Origin: Gemmatimonadota bacterium
Lineage (GTDB): Bacteria > Latescibacterota > UBA2968 > UBA8231
DNA length: 57,067 bases
Direction: 5' to 3'
Assembly: GCA_009840005.1 (NCBI GenBank)
Contig: VXOR01000109.1
Coordinates: 9,059-66,125, forward strand
Part shown: piece by piece, positions 27,025-34,255 of the stretch
Layout of the letters: the number at the start of each line of letters is the position of its first letter
Numbering within the stretch: position 1 is the stretch's first letter
Position numbers and translations under genes: made by a program
Notes under the pieces: model-generated
The model's database searches: none
Told to the model about the DNA's origin: nothing
The model's input: the letters and a program-made list of their open reading frames with translations, nothing else

Positions 27025-27828
27025 ATGACAACGGCGTTGCCGCTGGTGGCGCGGCCCGATCTCGAGGGCTATGTGCAGGCGATGAAGGAAGACGGGTACG
27101 CCTATTTTCCCCAAGTGCTCAACGAGCAAGAGATCGCCGAATTGCGCCAGGCCATGGACGAGCTGACCGCGCTGGAGGAAAGCTACGACCGCCACACTGA
27201 CCCGGCCGCGCACGGGTTTATCAACAAGAGCATCAACAACGCCTTCAACCGCGCACCGATCTTCGCCCAGTACTTGGACCGGCCTGAAATCATCGACTTG
27301 GTCGAGGCAGTACACGGCGACGATTGCCACTGCATCGGCATGACGGCTTGGATAACCGGCCCGGGCCGCCCGGACCAAACCCTGCACGCCGACTGGCAGC
27401 CGCTGACCCTGCCGGAAGAAGTCATGGACCACCCAGCGGTAGAGATTCCGATTTTTATCACTACGGCCCATTACTATCTCGACGATCTGACCGAGGAACT
27501 GGGGCCGACTCGCTTTGTGCCGGGCAGCCACCGCGCGGGTCGGCGACCCCGAGCGGGTGAGACTAGTTTTAAGGGCGTCGAGGAGCAGAGCATCTTGTGC
27601 AAGGCCGGCGACTGCGTACTGTTCCGCTGCGAGGTTTGGCACCGGGGCACGGCCAATACGAGCGAGCAGACGCGCTACCTGCTCCAAGTACACTACGCCC
27701 AGCGCATTATCACCCAGAAGTACCCACCCTATCTGAACAAATTCCAATTCGACGCGGCTCTGTTGGCGCGGGCTACGCCGCGGCAGCGGCGGCTTTTGGG
27801 CGACCACGTGCCGAGCAATTACGACTAG
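27025..27828 (+). CDS. Phytanoyl-CoA dioxygenase (PhyH) family protein
   Basis: A 267-residue Fe(II)/2-oxoglutarate dioxygenase. Seen: MKEDGYAYFPQVLNEQEI at the N-terminus, iron ligands in LHADWQPLTLP (H-x-D), VPGSHRAGRR, and the distal His in LFRCEVWHRGTANTS with Arg in TRYLLQVHY. The ATG at 27025 is preceded by GGAGAGG; the open frame continues upstream through an intergenic repeat to 26929 but that part is not protein-like. The substrate is unknown. A GCAGATGGAC-type repeat begins immediately after its stop codon. Confidence 0.88.
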   Translation: MTTALPLVARPDLEGYVQAMKEDGYAYFPQVLNEQEIAELRQAMDELTALEESYDRHTDPAAHGFINKSINNAFNRAPIFAQYLDRPEIIDLVEAVHGDDCHCIGMTAWITGPGRPDQTLHADWQPLTLPEEVMDHPAVEIPIFITTAHYYLDDLTEELGPTRFVPGSHRAGRRPRAGETSFKGVEEQSILCKAGDCVLFRCEVWHRGTANTSEQTRYLLQVHYAQRIITQKYPPYLNKFQFDAALLARATPRQRRLLGDHVPSNYD

Positions 27829-27926
27829 ATAATCCGCAGATGGACGCAGATGGACGCAGATGGACGCAGATGGACGCAATATAGTTCACAAGACGATCCG
27901 CAGCTCGAATCGCAGGATTGCTATAG
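27829..27926 (+). repeat. GCAGATGGAC-type repeat, copy 3, four direct 10-bp units
   Basis: Starts ATAATCCGCAGATGGAC, carries four GCAGATGGAC units (27836-27875), and ends AGGATTGCTATAG like copies 1 and 2. The middle is diverged. The number of 10-bp units varies between copies, suggesting slippage. Confidence 0.9.
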
Positions 27927-27973
27927 CTCATACAACCGGATTACGGTCCCACCGAATGGATGAATAACGCACT

Positions 27974-28345
27974 ATGACTAATTCTCCGATATCCGTCCTG
28001 CTCTTTGAGGACAATCCCATTCACGCCCGCTTGTTGCAGAGCTTTCTAAAACCGGAATTTGCCGTGGAAGCGGTCGATAACTTAGCGGCCGGCCTGGCTC
28101 GGTTAGAAGCCGGTGGCATCGACGCAATCCTGCTCGACCTAGTACTGCCCGACAGCCAAGAGTTGGCCACCTTCGAGCGCGTCAAAGCAACCGTCCCGAA
28201 TATCCCCGTACTGGTCCTGACAGGCCTCGATGACGAAGTACTCGCCGAAGAGGCCGTGGCGGCCGGCGCTCGCGATTACCTAATCAAAACGCAGATCAAT
28301 GGCGAGAGCTTGGCCCGGTCTATCCGGGAAGCCGTAGCAGGTTAG
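27974..28345 (+). CDS. Stand-alone response regulator receiver protein
   Basis: A 123-residue single REC domain with no output domain. Seen: the acidic pair in [13 protein letters not shown], the phospho-acceptor Asp in [11 protein letters not shown] (about residue 55), Thr in VLVLTGLDD, and Lys in DYLIKTQ. It starts two codons' distance before the hybrid kinase gene on the same strand (2-bp gap), so it is very likely a diffusible partner in that phosphorelay, receiving phosphate from the kinase or its HPt domain. Confidence 0.92.
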   Translation: MTNSPISVLLFEDNPIHARLLQSFLKPEFAVEAVDNLAAGLARLEAGGIDAILLDLVLPDSQELATFERVKATVPNIPVLVLTGLDDEVLAEEAVAAGARDYLIKTQINGESLARSIREAVAG

Positions 28346-28347
28346 CT

Positions 28348-31326
28348 ATGGGGGGCGATCCCCGCTTCCTTCGCTGGACTGGCTGGCTGGCGCGACTGGC
28401 CGCCTTCACGACCGTGCTAGCGGGCGTGCTGGTGTTGTGGGGCTGGAACGCCGACGACGAATACCTCAAAAGCTTCATGCACATCAGTTGGGTGGCGACG
28501 CACCCGCTCGTGGCGATGCAGTTTATTTGGGCCGGCGCGGCGCTTTTGTTGTTACAGGCCGAGCCGCTGAGCCGCTGGCGGCGATATGCGGGTGTGGTGC
28601 TAGGGGCGGTCGTGGTGCTGATCGCTGTGCTCAAGTTAATCGGCTATCAGTACAACTGGGAGCGGGGCGTCGATACATACCTTTTTTACTTCAAGTTGGG
28701 CGTCTCTCGGATGTCGCCTAATGCAGCGTTTTCCTTCTTGCTGATAGGCTTGGCCTTGGTGCTGATGGATGTGCGAGTGAGAGGCCACGCCTATCTGTCG
28801 CAGATCTGTGTGCTCGCGGCGACGGTCATCGGACTTTTGTCGATGAGCAGCTACTTCCACAACGTGCTGCTGCTCTATGGAGTATCCGGGTTCGTCCCGG
28901 TCGTCCCCGACACGGCCACCGAATTCCTCATCCTCTGCTTTGGCCTGCTGTGTGCTCGTCCGCACCGCGAGCCAGTCGCGACCATCATCAGCACTACGGA
29001 GGGCGGCTCGGTGGCGCGCCGCCTCTTGCCGGCCGCCTTTGTCATTCCCCTCGTACTCGACTGGGTGCGCATTCAGGTCGAGAGCCTCTATGGCTACGAG
29101 TTTGGCCTCTCGCTATTTACACTGCTCAACATCTTGGCCTTTGCCCTGATTATTTGGTGGAACGCGGCGTCGCTTTCGCGGGTCGATGCGGAAAGGCGAC
29201 GCTCGGAAGAGCAGCTACAAGAGCAATACCGCCTGACCGCGGAGACGGCGCAGTCCGAGCACGAGGCCCTGTTGGCACTCGAAGAGTCGCAGGAAGCTCT
29301 GCGCGACGCCAAAGAACAGGCCGAGGCGGCCAACCATGCCAAGAGCGCGTTCTTGGCCAATATGAGCCACGAGATCCGCACTCCAATGAACGGCATCATT
29401 GGCATGACCGAGCTGTTGGGACGCACCCGGCTCGAAGCGCAGCAGCGCAACTACTTGACCTTGGTGCAGCAGTCGGCGGAGTCCCTACTGTCCTTGCTCA
29501 ACGACATCCTCGACTTCTCCAAAGTCGAAGCAGGACGCTTGGCGCTGGAGGAGATCGAGTTCGATCTGCGCGACGAGGTGGGCACTGCCGTACAGACGCT
29601 AGCTATGCACGCAGCGAGCAAAAACATCGAGTTGGTGTGCCATACCCCCGCAGATGTCCCCGATCGCTTGCTCGGCGACCCGCGTCGCTTGCGCCAAGTG
29701 GTGATCAACTTGGTGGGCAATGCCGTCAAGTTTACCGAGGAAGGCGAAGTGGAAGTTGGCATCGCCGTGGAAGAGGCTTTGCCGGACGCCGTGTGCCTGC
29801 GCCTATGGGTGCGCGACACCGGGATCGGCATTGCGCCGGAGAAACAGGCGCGCATATTCGAATCTTTCAGCCAAGTCGATGACTCGACCTCGCGGCGCTT
29901 TGGCGGCTCCGGCTTGGGCTTGGCCATCTCGCAGCAGCTAGTCGAGCTGATGGGAGGTCGCATCTGGGTCGAGAGCGAGGAGGGCAAAGGCAGCACTTTT
30001 TACTGCACGATCCGCTTGGGGCTGGGGACGCCGAAGACCAAGCGCACCGATCTGGTCTCGCTGCGGGGGCTAAAGGTTTTAGTTGTTGACGATCATGCGA
30101 CCAATCGGCGGATCCTCGAAGAGATCCTCAAAAGCTGGGCGATGGAGGCTGAGCTCGTGGAGAGCGGCACGGCGGCCATCGCAGCTTTGGAAGCAGCGAC
30201 GCAGGCTTCGGCAAGCTCAGCCGAGTCGCCGTTCGACCTCGTGCTGATGGATCTGATGATGCCGGAGATGGACGGCCTAGAAACGGTGGCGATAATCCGC
30301 GAGAGTGCGGCGTTTGCCCAAGTGCCGGTGCTGCTGCTTTCCTCGGCCGACCGAACCGGGTACAGTGCGCGGTCGCGCTCCTTGGGCATTGCCCACAGCC
30401 TACTCAAGCCGGTTAAGCAATCTGATCTGCTAGAGGCCATTAGCGAGGCCGTAGCAGCCGTCCCGCCGAAGGAAACAAGGCGCGGTGAAGCACCCGAGGA
30501 CGAGCCGGTAGCGGTCGAGAGTTGGGGCCGGACAGCACGCCGCATCCTCTTGGCCGAGGATGGGGCGATTAACCAGCAAGTGGCCGTGCGGCTGTTGGAG
30601 GAGCGCGGCCACTCGGTAGTGGTAGTGAGCAATGGCCGTGCGGCCGTGGAGCAGGTGGCTGCACAGGCTTCGGCGAGCTCAGCCGAGCCGCCTTTTGACG
30701 TGGTGCTGATGGACGTGCAAATGCCGGAGATGGACGGCCTAGAAGCCACGGCGGCCATTCGCCGTGCAGAGGAACAGACCGGCGGGCACGTCCCAATCAT
30801 TGCCATGACGGCCCACGCGATGAAAGGCGACCGCGACCGCTTCTTGGCCGCGGGCATGGACGGTTATGTCGCCAAGCCCGTGCGCCCGCACCAGCTATAC
30901 GCGGCCGTGGAGGGTGGCGGTCCCAATGCTGAGGCGGGACTGCCCGCGCCTGCGGATTTGCCCTTCGAGTGGGATTCCGCACTCGAAAACGTCGGCGGCG
31001 ACGAGGCTATGCTGCGCGAACTCGCGGAGATGTTTTTTGCCGAGTGTCCCAAGTTGATGCAGCAGATCCGCGAGTACATCGCCGGTGCGGACGGCCCCGA
31101 GCTGCGGCGGGCCGCGCATACGCTCAAAGGATCGGCGCACGTTTTTGGGGCGGCGGCGGCGGCCGACGCCGCGCATCGGTTAGAGGAAATCGGGCGCGAG
31201 GGCTTCGACGGTGAGCTCAGCCGAACCGAAGCGTTTGCCGACGCTGAGGAAGCCCTAGCGTTGCTGGAAGATGAAGTGGCGCGGTTGCTGCCGGCCTTGC
31301 GGGAGCGGGTTGCGGCCAGCGCGTAA
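28348..31326 (+). CDS. Hybrid sensor histidine kinase with two REC domains and an HPt domain
   Basis: A 992-residue inner-membrane phosphorelay kinase. Order: about eight membrane segments (about 10-265), coiled coil (275-325), HisKA with [12 protein letters not shown] (His near 341), HATPase with [20 protein letters not shown] and [13 protein letters not shown]1 (about 575-700, [13 protein letters not shown]), REC2 (about 730-860, [13 protein letters not shown]), and C-terminal HPt with [15 protein letters not shown] (His near 924). Exact 24-bp repeat copies at 30205 and 30667 insert [16 protein letters not shown] just before the phospho-acceptor strand of both REC domains, and a diverged copy lies in the HPt domain. 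It follows the stand-alone regulator by 2 bp. The signal is unknown. Confidence 0.93.
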   Translation: MGGDPRFLRWTGWLARLAAFTTVLAGVLVLWGWNADDEYLKSFMHISWVATHPLVAMQFIWAGAALLLLQAEPLSRWRRYAGVVLGAVVVLIAVLKLIGYQYNWERGVDTYLFYFKLGVSRMSPNAAFSFLLIGLALVLMDVRVRGHAYLSQICVLAATVIGLLSMSSYFHNVLLLYGVSGFVPVVPDTATEFLILCFGLLCARPHREPVATIISTTEGGSVARRLLPAAFVIPLVLDWVRIQVESLYGYEFGLSLFTLLNILAFALIIWWNAASLSRVDAERRRSEEQLQEQYRLTAETAQSEHEALLALEESQEALRDAKEQAEAANHAKSAFLANMSHEIRTPMNGIIGMTELLGRTRLEAQQRNYLTLVQQSAESLLSLLNDILDFSKVEAGRLALEEIEFDLRDEVGTAVQTLAMHAASKNIELVCHTPADVPDRLLGDPRRLRQVVINLVGNAVKFTEEGEVEVGIAVEEALPDAVCLRLWVRDTGIGIAPEKQARIFESFSQVDDSTSRRFGGSGLGLAISQQLVELMGGRIWVESEEGKGSTFYCTIRLGLGTPKTKRTDLVSLRGLKVLVVDDHATNRRILEEILKSWAMEAELVESGTAAIAALEAATQASASSAESPFDLVLMDLMMPEMDGLETVAIIRESAAFAQVPVLLLSSADRTGYSARSRSLGIAHSLLKPVKQSDLLEAISEAVAAVPPKETRRGEAPEDEPVAVESWGRTARRILLAEDGAINQQVAVRLLEERGHSVVVVSNGRAAVEQVAAQASASSAEPPFDVVLMDVQMPEMDGLEATAAIRRAEEQTGGHVPIIAMTAHAMKGDRDRFLAAGMDGYVAKPVRPHQLYAAVEGGGPNAEAGLPAPADLPFEWDSALENVGGDEAMLRELAEMFFAECPKLMQQIREYIAGADGPELRRAAHTLKGSAHVFGAAAAADAAHRLEEIGREGFDGELSRTEAFADAEEALALLEDEVARLLPALRERVAASA
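30205..30228 (+). repeat. 24-bp in-frame repeat copy in REC1
   Basis: Core GCTTCGGCAAGCTCAGCCGA, encoding ASASSAES (about residues 620-627), directly before PFDLVLMD. Confidence 0.93.
30667..30690 (+). repeat. 24-bp in-frame repeat copy in REC2
   Basis: Core GCTTCGGCGAGCTCAGCCGA, encoding ASASSAEP (about residues 774-781), directly before PFDVVLMD, the position equivalent to the REC1 insert. Confidence 0.93.
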
Positions 31327-31347
31327 CGCCGAAGGAGGAAGCAGACG

Positions 31348-31677
31348 ATGGAACGAGTGTACACTACGCAGGACTTGGCCATGCTTAGCCACCTCAAAAA
31401 CTCGCTGGCCGCGCAGGGCATTGAATGCGTCTTGCGTGGTCAGCACCTGCTCGGCGGCGTGGGCGAATTGCCCCCGATTGAGTGCTGGCCGGAGTTGTGG
31501 GTCTTGGACGACAAACAGGTCGCGACCGCGAGGTCGCACATCGACGCTCTGTTTGCAACGGCTGCGGAAGACGAAGCACCGTGGACCTGCGCCGCGTGCG
31601 GCGAGGAGTGCCCGGGGGCGTTTACGGACTGTTGGAGTTGTGGGGTGGCTAAGGTCGAAAAAAGCGGAACTTCCTAA
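31348..31677 (+). CDS. DUF2007 domain protein with zinc ribbon
   Basis: A 109-residue protein. The first about 70 residues match the DUF2007 'putative signal transducing' family (MERVYTTQDLAMLSHLKNSL, GIECVLRGQ, ELWVLDD); the end has a four-Cys zinc ribbon WTCAACGEECPG...CWSCG. A strong Shine-Dalgarno (AAGGAGGAAG) precedes the ATG. It follows the hybrid kinase by 21 bp and may be co-transcribed with it. The molecular role of the family is not established. Confidence 0.82.
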   Translation: MERVYTTQDLAMLSHLKNSLAAQGIECVLRGQHLLGGVGELPPIECWPELWVLDDKQVATARSHIDALFATAAEDEAPWTCAACGEECPGAFTDCWSCGVAKVEKSGTS

Positions 31678-31709
31678 ATACAGCCTTCTCCCTGAATCAT
31701 TGCTTCATA

Positions 31710-31725
31710 CCGACCGTGCGGTCGG
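31710..31725. repeat. Short hairpin CCGACC-GTGC-GGTCGG
   Basis: A perfect 6-bp stem with a GTGC tetraloop, ahead of the TPR gene. The same hairpin with an ATGC loop occurs at 51767-51786. Confidence 0.7.
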
Positions 31726-31738
31726 CGAAAGGATGTGT

Positions 31739-32569
31739 ATGTCGCGCTTTTTGCTTGCGCTTGCTTTTGTCTTTTCGCTCGCCGCTTTTGTTCGTGCGCT
31801 GGCGACAGGTAGCTCCGCCGACAGCCTGCTCGTCAGCGGCAAACAGATGCTGCGAGCTGGTGAAAACGGAGGCTCCCTCGACGCAATGTACGCGGCTAAA
31901 GCTGCGTTTGAGCGCGCCTTAGCCGACACCAGCTTGGCCGCGGCTTCGACGAGCTCAGCCGAGTCGTGGGGCCACTACTACATTGCCTTGGCCAATTACC
32001 GCATCGCCGATTACCTATTGGCCGCGGGCGAGGAAAACAAAGGTGCGGCTTCTGAACACCTCAAAGCCACTGTCGAGCATTTGAAAAAGGCTACCGAGAT
32101 CGACCCGCAAGCGGCCGAAGCATACGTCCTGCTATCGAGCGCGTACGGACGACAGATCGGCCTCAAGCCGATCAAGGGTATGGTCTTGGGGCGCAGAGCA
32201 GAGCAGGCCCTGAAAAAAGCGTCGCAGCTCGCACCCGATAATCCGCGCGTCGCGCTGTGCGCGGCCATCCGCGACTTTAACACCCCTAAAATGTTTGGTG
32301 GCAGCAAAGAGAAGGGCCTGCAAGGATTCCAGCGCGCCGCCGAACTTTTTGCCCGAGAAGAGCCACTCGACCCCATCCGCCCCGCATGGGGACACAGCCG
32401 CACCTACGCTTGGCTCGGCCTCGCGTACCAAGACCGAGGTGAGCTAGCGCTGGCGCGAGCAGCCTTTGCAAAGGCGCTTGCGATCAATCCAGATTTTAGT
32501 TGGGTCAAAAACGTGCTGCTGCCCGAATTGGAAAAGGCCGTTGCGAAGCATGAGCAAGACAGAGAATAG
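31739..32569 (+). CDS. Secreted TPR-repeat protein
   Basis: A 276-residue protein with a signal peptide (MSRFLLALAFVFSLAAFVRALA) followed by tetratricopeptide helices (for example HLKKATEIDPQAAEAYVLLS and ALARAAFAKALAINPDFSW), so it is probably a periplasmic scaffold. The ATG at 31739 sits behind AAAGGA; another ATG is two codons earlier. An in-frame 24-bp repeat at 31943-31966 adds ASTSSAES between the first two helices. The last 20 bp overlap the start of the decayed sulfatase gene. Partners are unknown. Confidence 0.83.
   Translation: MSRFLLALAFVFSLAAFVRALATGSSADSLLVSGKQMLRAGENGGSLDAMYAAKAAFERALADTSLAAASTSSAESWGHYYIALANYRIADYLLAAGEENKGAASEHLKATVEHLKKATEIDPQAAEAYVLLSSAYGRQIGLKPIKGMVLGRRAEQALKKASQLAPDNPRVALCAAIRDFNTPKMFGGSKEKGLQGFQRAAELFAREEPLDPIRPAWGHSRTYAWLGLAYQDRGELALARAAFAKALAINPDFSWVKNVLLPELEKAVAKHEQDRE
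31943..31966 (+). repeat. 24-bp in-frame repeat copy in the TPR gene
   Basis: Core GCTTCGACGAGCTCAGCCGA, encoding ASTSSAES at about residues 69-76, in the common forward frame. Confidence 0.92.
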
Positions 32570-33180
32570 TGCGCCCAATATCGTCCTGATCGTCACCGAC
32601 CAGCAGCGCTGGGACACGCTCGGCTGCTTGGGCTACGACCACGTCATCACCCCGCACATCGACCGGCTGGCCGCTCGCGGCGTGGCGTTCAGTCGCGCCT
32701 TTGTGCAAGGAGCCGTTTGCGGCCCGTCGCGCAACAGCATCGTCTCGGGCCAGTACGTCCACACCCACGGCATTGACCGCAACGAGGCGTGGCTGACGCC
32801 CGACCAGCCTAACTGGATTGAGCAGCTTAAAGACGGCGGCTACCACACCGTCAACATCGGCAAAATGCACACTTTTGGAAATGGTGGGATTGGGGCCGTT
32901 GGCCGGGGCGGCGGGATTTTCTTTGGGGCCGCTGTTGCGCGGGAAAGAGGCCGTATTGCACGAGACTGTGTTTTCCGAGTACGGCCCGCGCATCATGGCG
33001 CGAACCGAGGCGTGGAAGTTGGTTTTTTACCCCGGGGAACCCTACGGGGAGTTGTATCATTTAGAAGAGGACCCGGACGAGCTGTACAACTTGTACGACG
33101 ATCCGGCTCATGCGGGTGCGCGGGGAGCAATGGTGGAGCGGATGATGGATTGGTACGGAAAGACGCGGATGCAGCGCTGA
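32550..33180 (+). pseudogene. Arylsulfatase-family pseudogene with large internal deletion
   Basis: The first about 110 codons are a normal sulfatase N-terminus: NIVLIVTDQQRWDTLGCLGY, then CGPSRNSIVSG, where Cys would become formylglycine (C-x-P-S-R). After GKMHTFGNG, near 32880, the reading frame changes and the sequence jumps to a typical sulfatase C-terminus in another frame (KEAVLHETVFSEYGPRIMAR, then WKLVFYPGEPYGELYHLEEDPDELYNL), ending at 33180. Roughly the middle half of a usual 450-500-residue sulfatase is gone. It overlaps the TPR gene's last 20 bp. Almost certainly non-functional. Confidence 0.88.
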
Positions 33181-33204
33181 GGAAACACTCGGAGCGTTGT
33201 GCAA

Positions 33205-33247
33205 TTACTTGGATGGGCACGTATATTGTATATTATGAATATATACG
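33205..33247 (+). promoter_or_regulatory. Promoter/operator region of the first brnTA pair
   Basis: CGTATAT (33220-33226) and its inverse ATATACG (33241-33247) flank an AT-rich centre containing TATATT-ATG-AATATA. A possible -35 TTACTT (33205) and -10 TATATT (33229) lie within 18 bp. Autorepression by the antitoxin would fit the family. Confidence 0.5.
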
Positions 33248-33256
33248 ACTTGCGAA

Positions 33257-33577
33257 ATGATTAACCTCGATCGAGTCGTCGGTTTTCAATGGGATCTAGG
33301 TAACTCCCGCAAGAGTACTGACAAACACGGGATTAGTCAGGCTGAAGCAGAGCAAGTGTTTGCCAATGAACCGCTCCTGCTGGTCGAGGATGTAGCCCAC
33401 AGTCAATTGGAGCCGCGGTTTCACGCCTTGGGTGTAACTCAGGTTGGACGCCGGCTTCACGTAACATTCACGCTTCGCGAGGCGAACACCCTGATTCGCG
33501 TCATTTCTGCCCGAAGTATGAGCCGCAAGGAGCGAACTCGTTATGAGCAAGAAACGCAAACCGATTCCCGCCTTTAA
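33257..33577 (+). CDS. brnT: BrnT-family ribonuclease toxin
   Basis: A 106-residue BrnT-type toxin, an RNase of the RelE-like fold that blocks translation. Seen: FQWDLGNSRKSTDKHGISQAEAEQVFANEP, the D-x-x-HS segment EDVAHSQLEPRF, GRRLHVTFTLRE, and the C-terminal IRVISARSMSRKERTRYEQE, all in family order. No good Shine-Dalgarno precedes the ATG. It overlaps brnA by 35 bp, giving the usual toxin-first order. Intact. Confidence 0.88.
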   Translation: MINLDRVVGFQWDLGNSRKSTDKHGISQAEAEQVFANEPLLLVEDVAHSQLEPRFHALGVTQVGRRLHVTFTLREANTLIRVISARSMSRKERTRYEQETQTDSRL

Positions 33578-33809
33578 GAGCGAGGCCGAGGAGCGGGCCT
33601 TTTGGGAGAGCCACGATTCGACCGACTATGTTGACTGGAGCGAAGCCAAGCGCGTTCGCTTCCCCAACCTCAAACCTTCGACCAAGGCGATTTCCCTGAG
33701 ATTGCCGGTCGAGTTGCTAGAGCGGATCAAGATCGCGGCTAACAAGCGGGACGTACCCTATCAGTCGTTGATCAAGGTCTGGCTGGCCGAGAAGATAGAC
33801 GCTGATTAG
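33543..33809 (+). CDS. brnA: BrnA-family (ribbon-helix-helix) antitoxin
   Basis: An 88-residue antitoxin: an acidic/aromatic N-terminal part (PIPAFKSEAEERAFWESHDSTDYVDW) that in this family contacts the toxin, then a ribbon-helix-helix DNA-binding end (KAISLRLPVELLERIKIAANKRDVPYQSL). It would neutralise the overlapping BrnT and repress the operon at the upstream palindrome. The ATG lies inside the toxin gene, so translation is coupled. Confidence 0.87.
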   Translation: MSKKRKPIPAFKSEAEERAFWESHDSTDYVDWSEAKRVRFPNLKPSTKAISLRLPVELLERIKIAANKRDVPYQSLIKVWLAEKIDAD

Positions 33810-33883
33810 GGAAAGGACGCGATGGCGAGATGAAAGACAGACGCTCAGAGAAAAACAATCCGCGCTAGCGAAAGGAGTACACT

Positions 33884-34255
33884 GTGAACATACACGTAGG
33901 CAATTTGGCGAAGACAATTAAAAAAGAGGCACTGGTCCAGCTCTTTCAACCGTATGGAAAGGTCGTGGCGGCCACTATCGCCCGAGACAAGAAAAGTGGC
34001 GAATCGCGCGGCTTCGGCTACGTGGAGATGGCTACCCGGCACGAAGGCGAAGAGGCTATCGCCCATCTCAACGACAAGGAATTTGAGGGACAAAAGCTGC
34101 ATCTGAGCGAGGCGCACGAGCGCAAGGAGAAGGCCGGGCGCGGGTCGGGCAGGGGCGGCAACCGCGCTGATCAGCAGCGCAGTAGTTTTTTTTCGCCCCG
34201 AGGCGGCCAGCAGAACGCGGGCAATATGCGAAGGAGTGGACGGCGGGGTTCCTAG
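33884..34255 (+). CDS. RRM-type RNA-binding protein
   Basis: A 123-residue single-RRM protein like bacterial and cyanobacterial cold-inducible RNA-binding proteins. Seen: RNP2 IHVGNLAKTI at residue 3, RNP1 RGFGYVEM near 46, then a Gly/Arg-rich tail (GRGSGRGGNR). It probably binds single-stranded RNA, for example in cold adaptation. Start is GTG behind AAAGGAG. The stop codon overlaps the stop codon of the convergent nuclease gene (shared CTAG). Confidence 0.9.
   Translation: MNIHVGNLAKTIKKEALVQLFQPYGKVVAATIARDKKSGESRGFGYVEMATRHEGEEAIAHLNDKEFEGQKLHLSEAHERKEKAGRGSGRGGNRADQQRSSFFSPRGGQQNAGNMRRSGRRGS

Noticed and set aside
31271..31738. Upstream extension of the TPR gene frame
   Set aside because: It is antiphase to the kinase end and the DUF2007 gene; the signal peptide starts at 31739.
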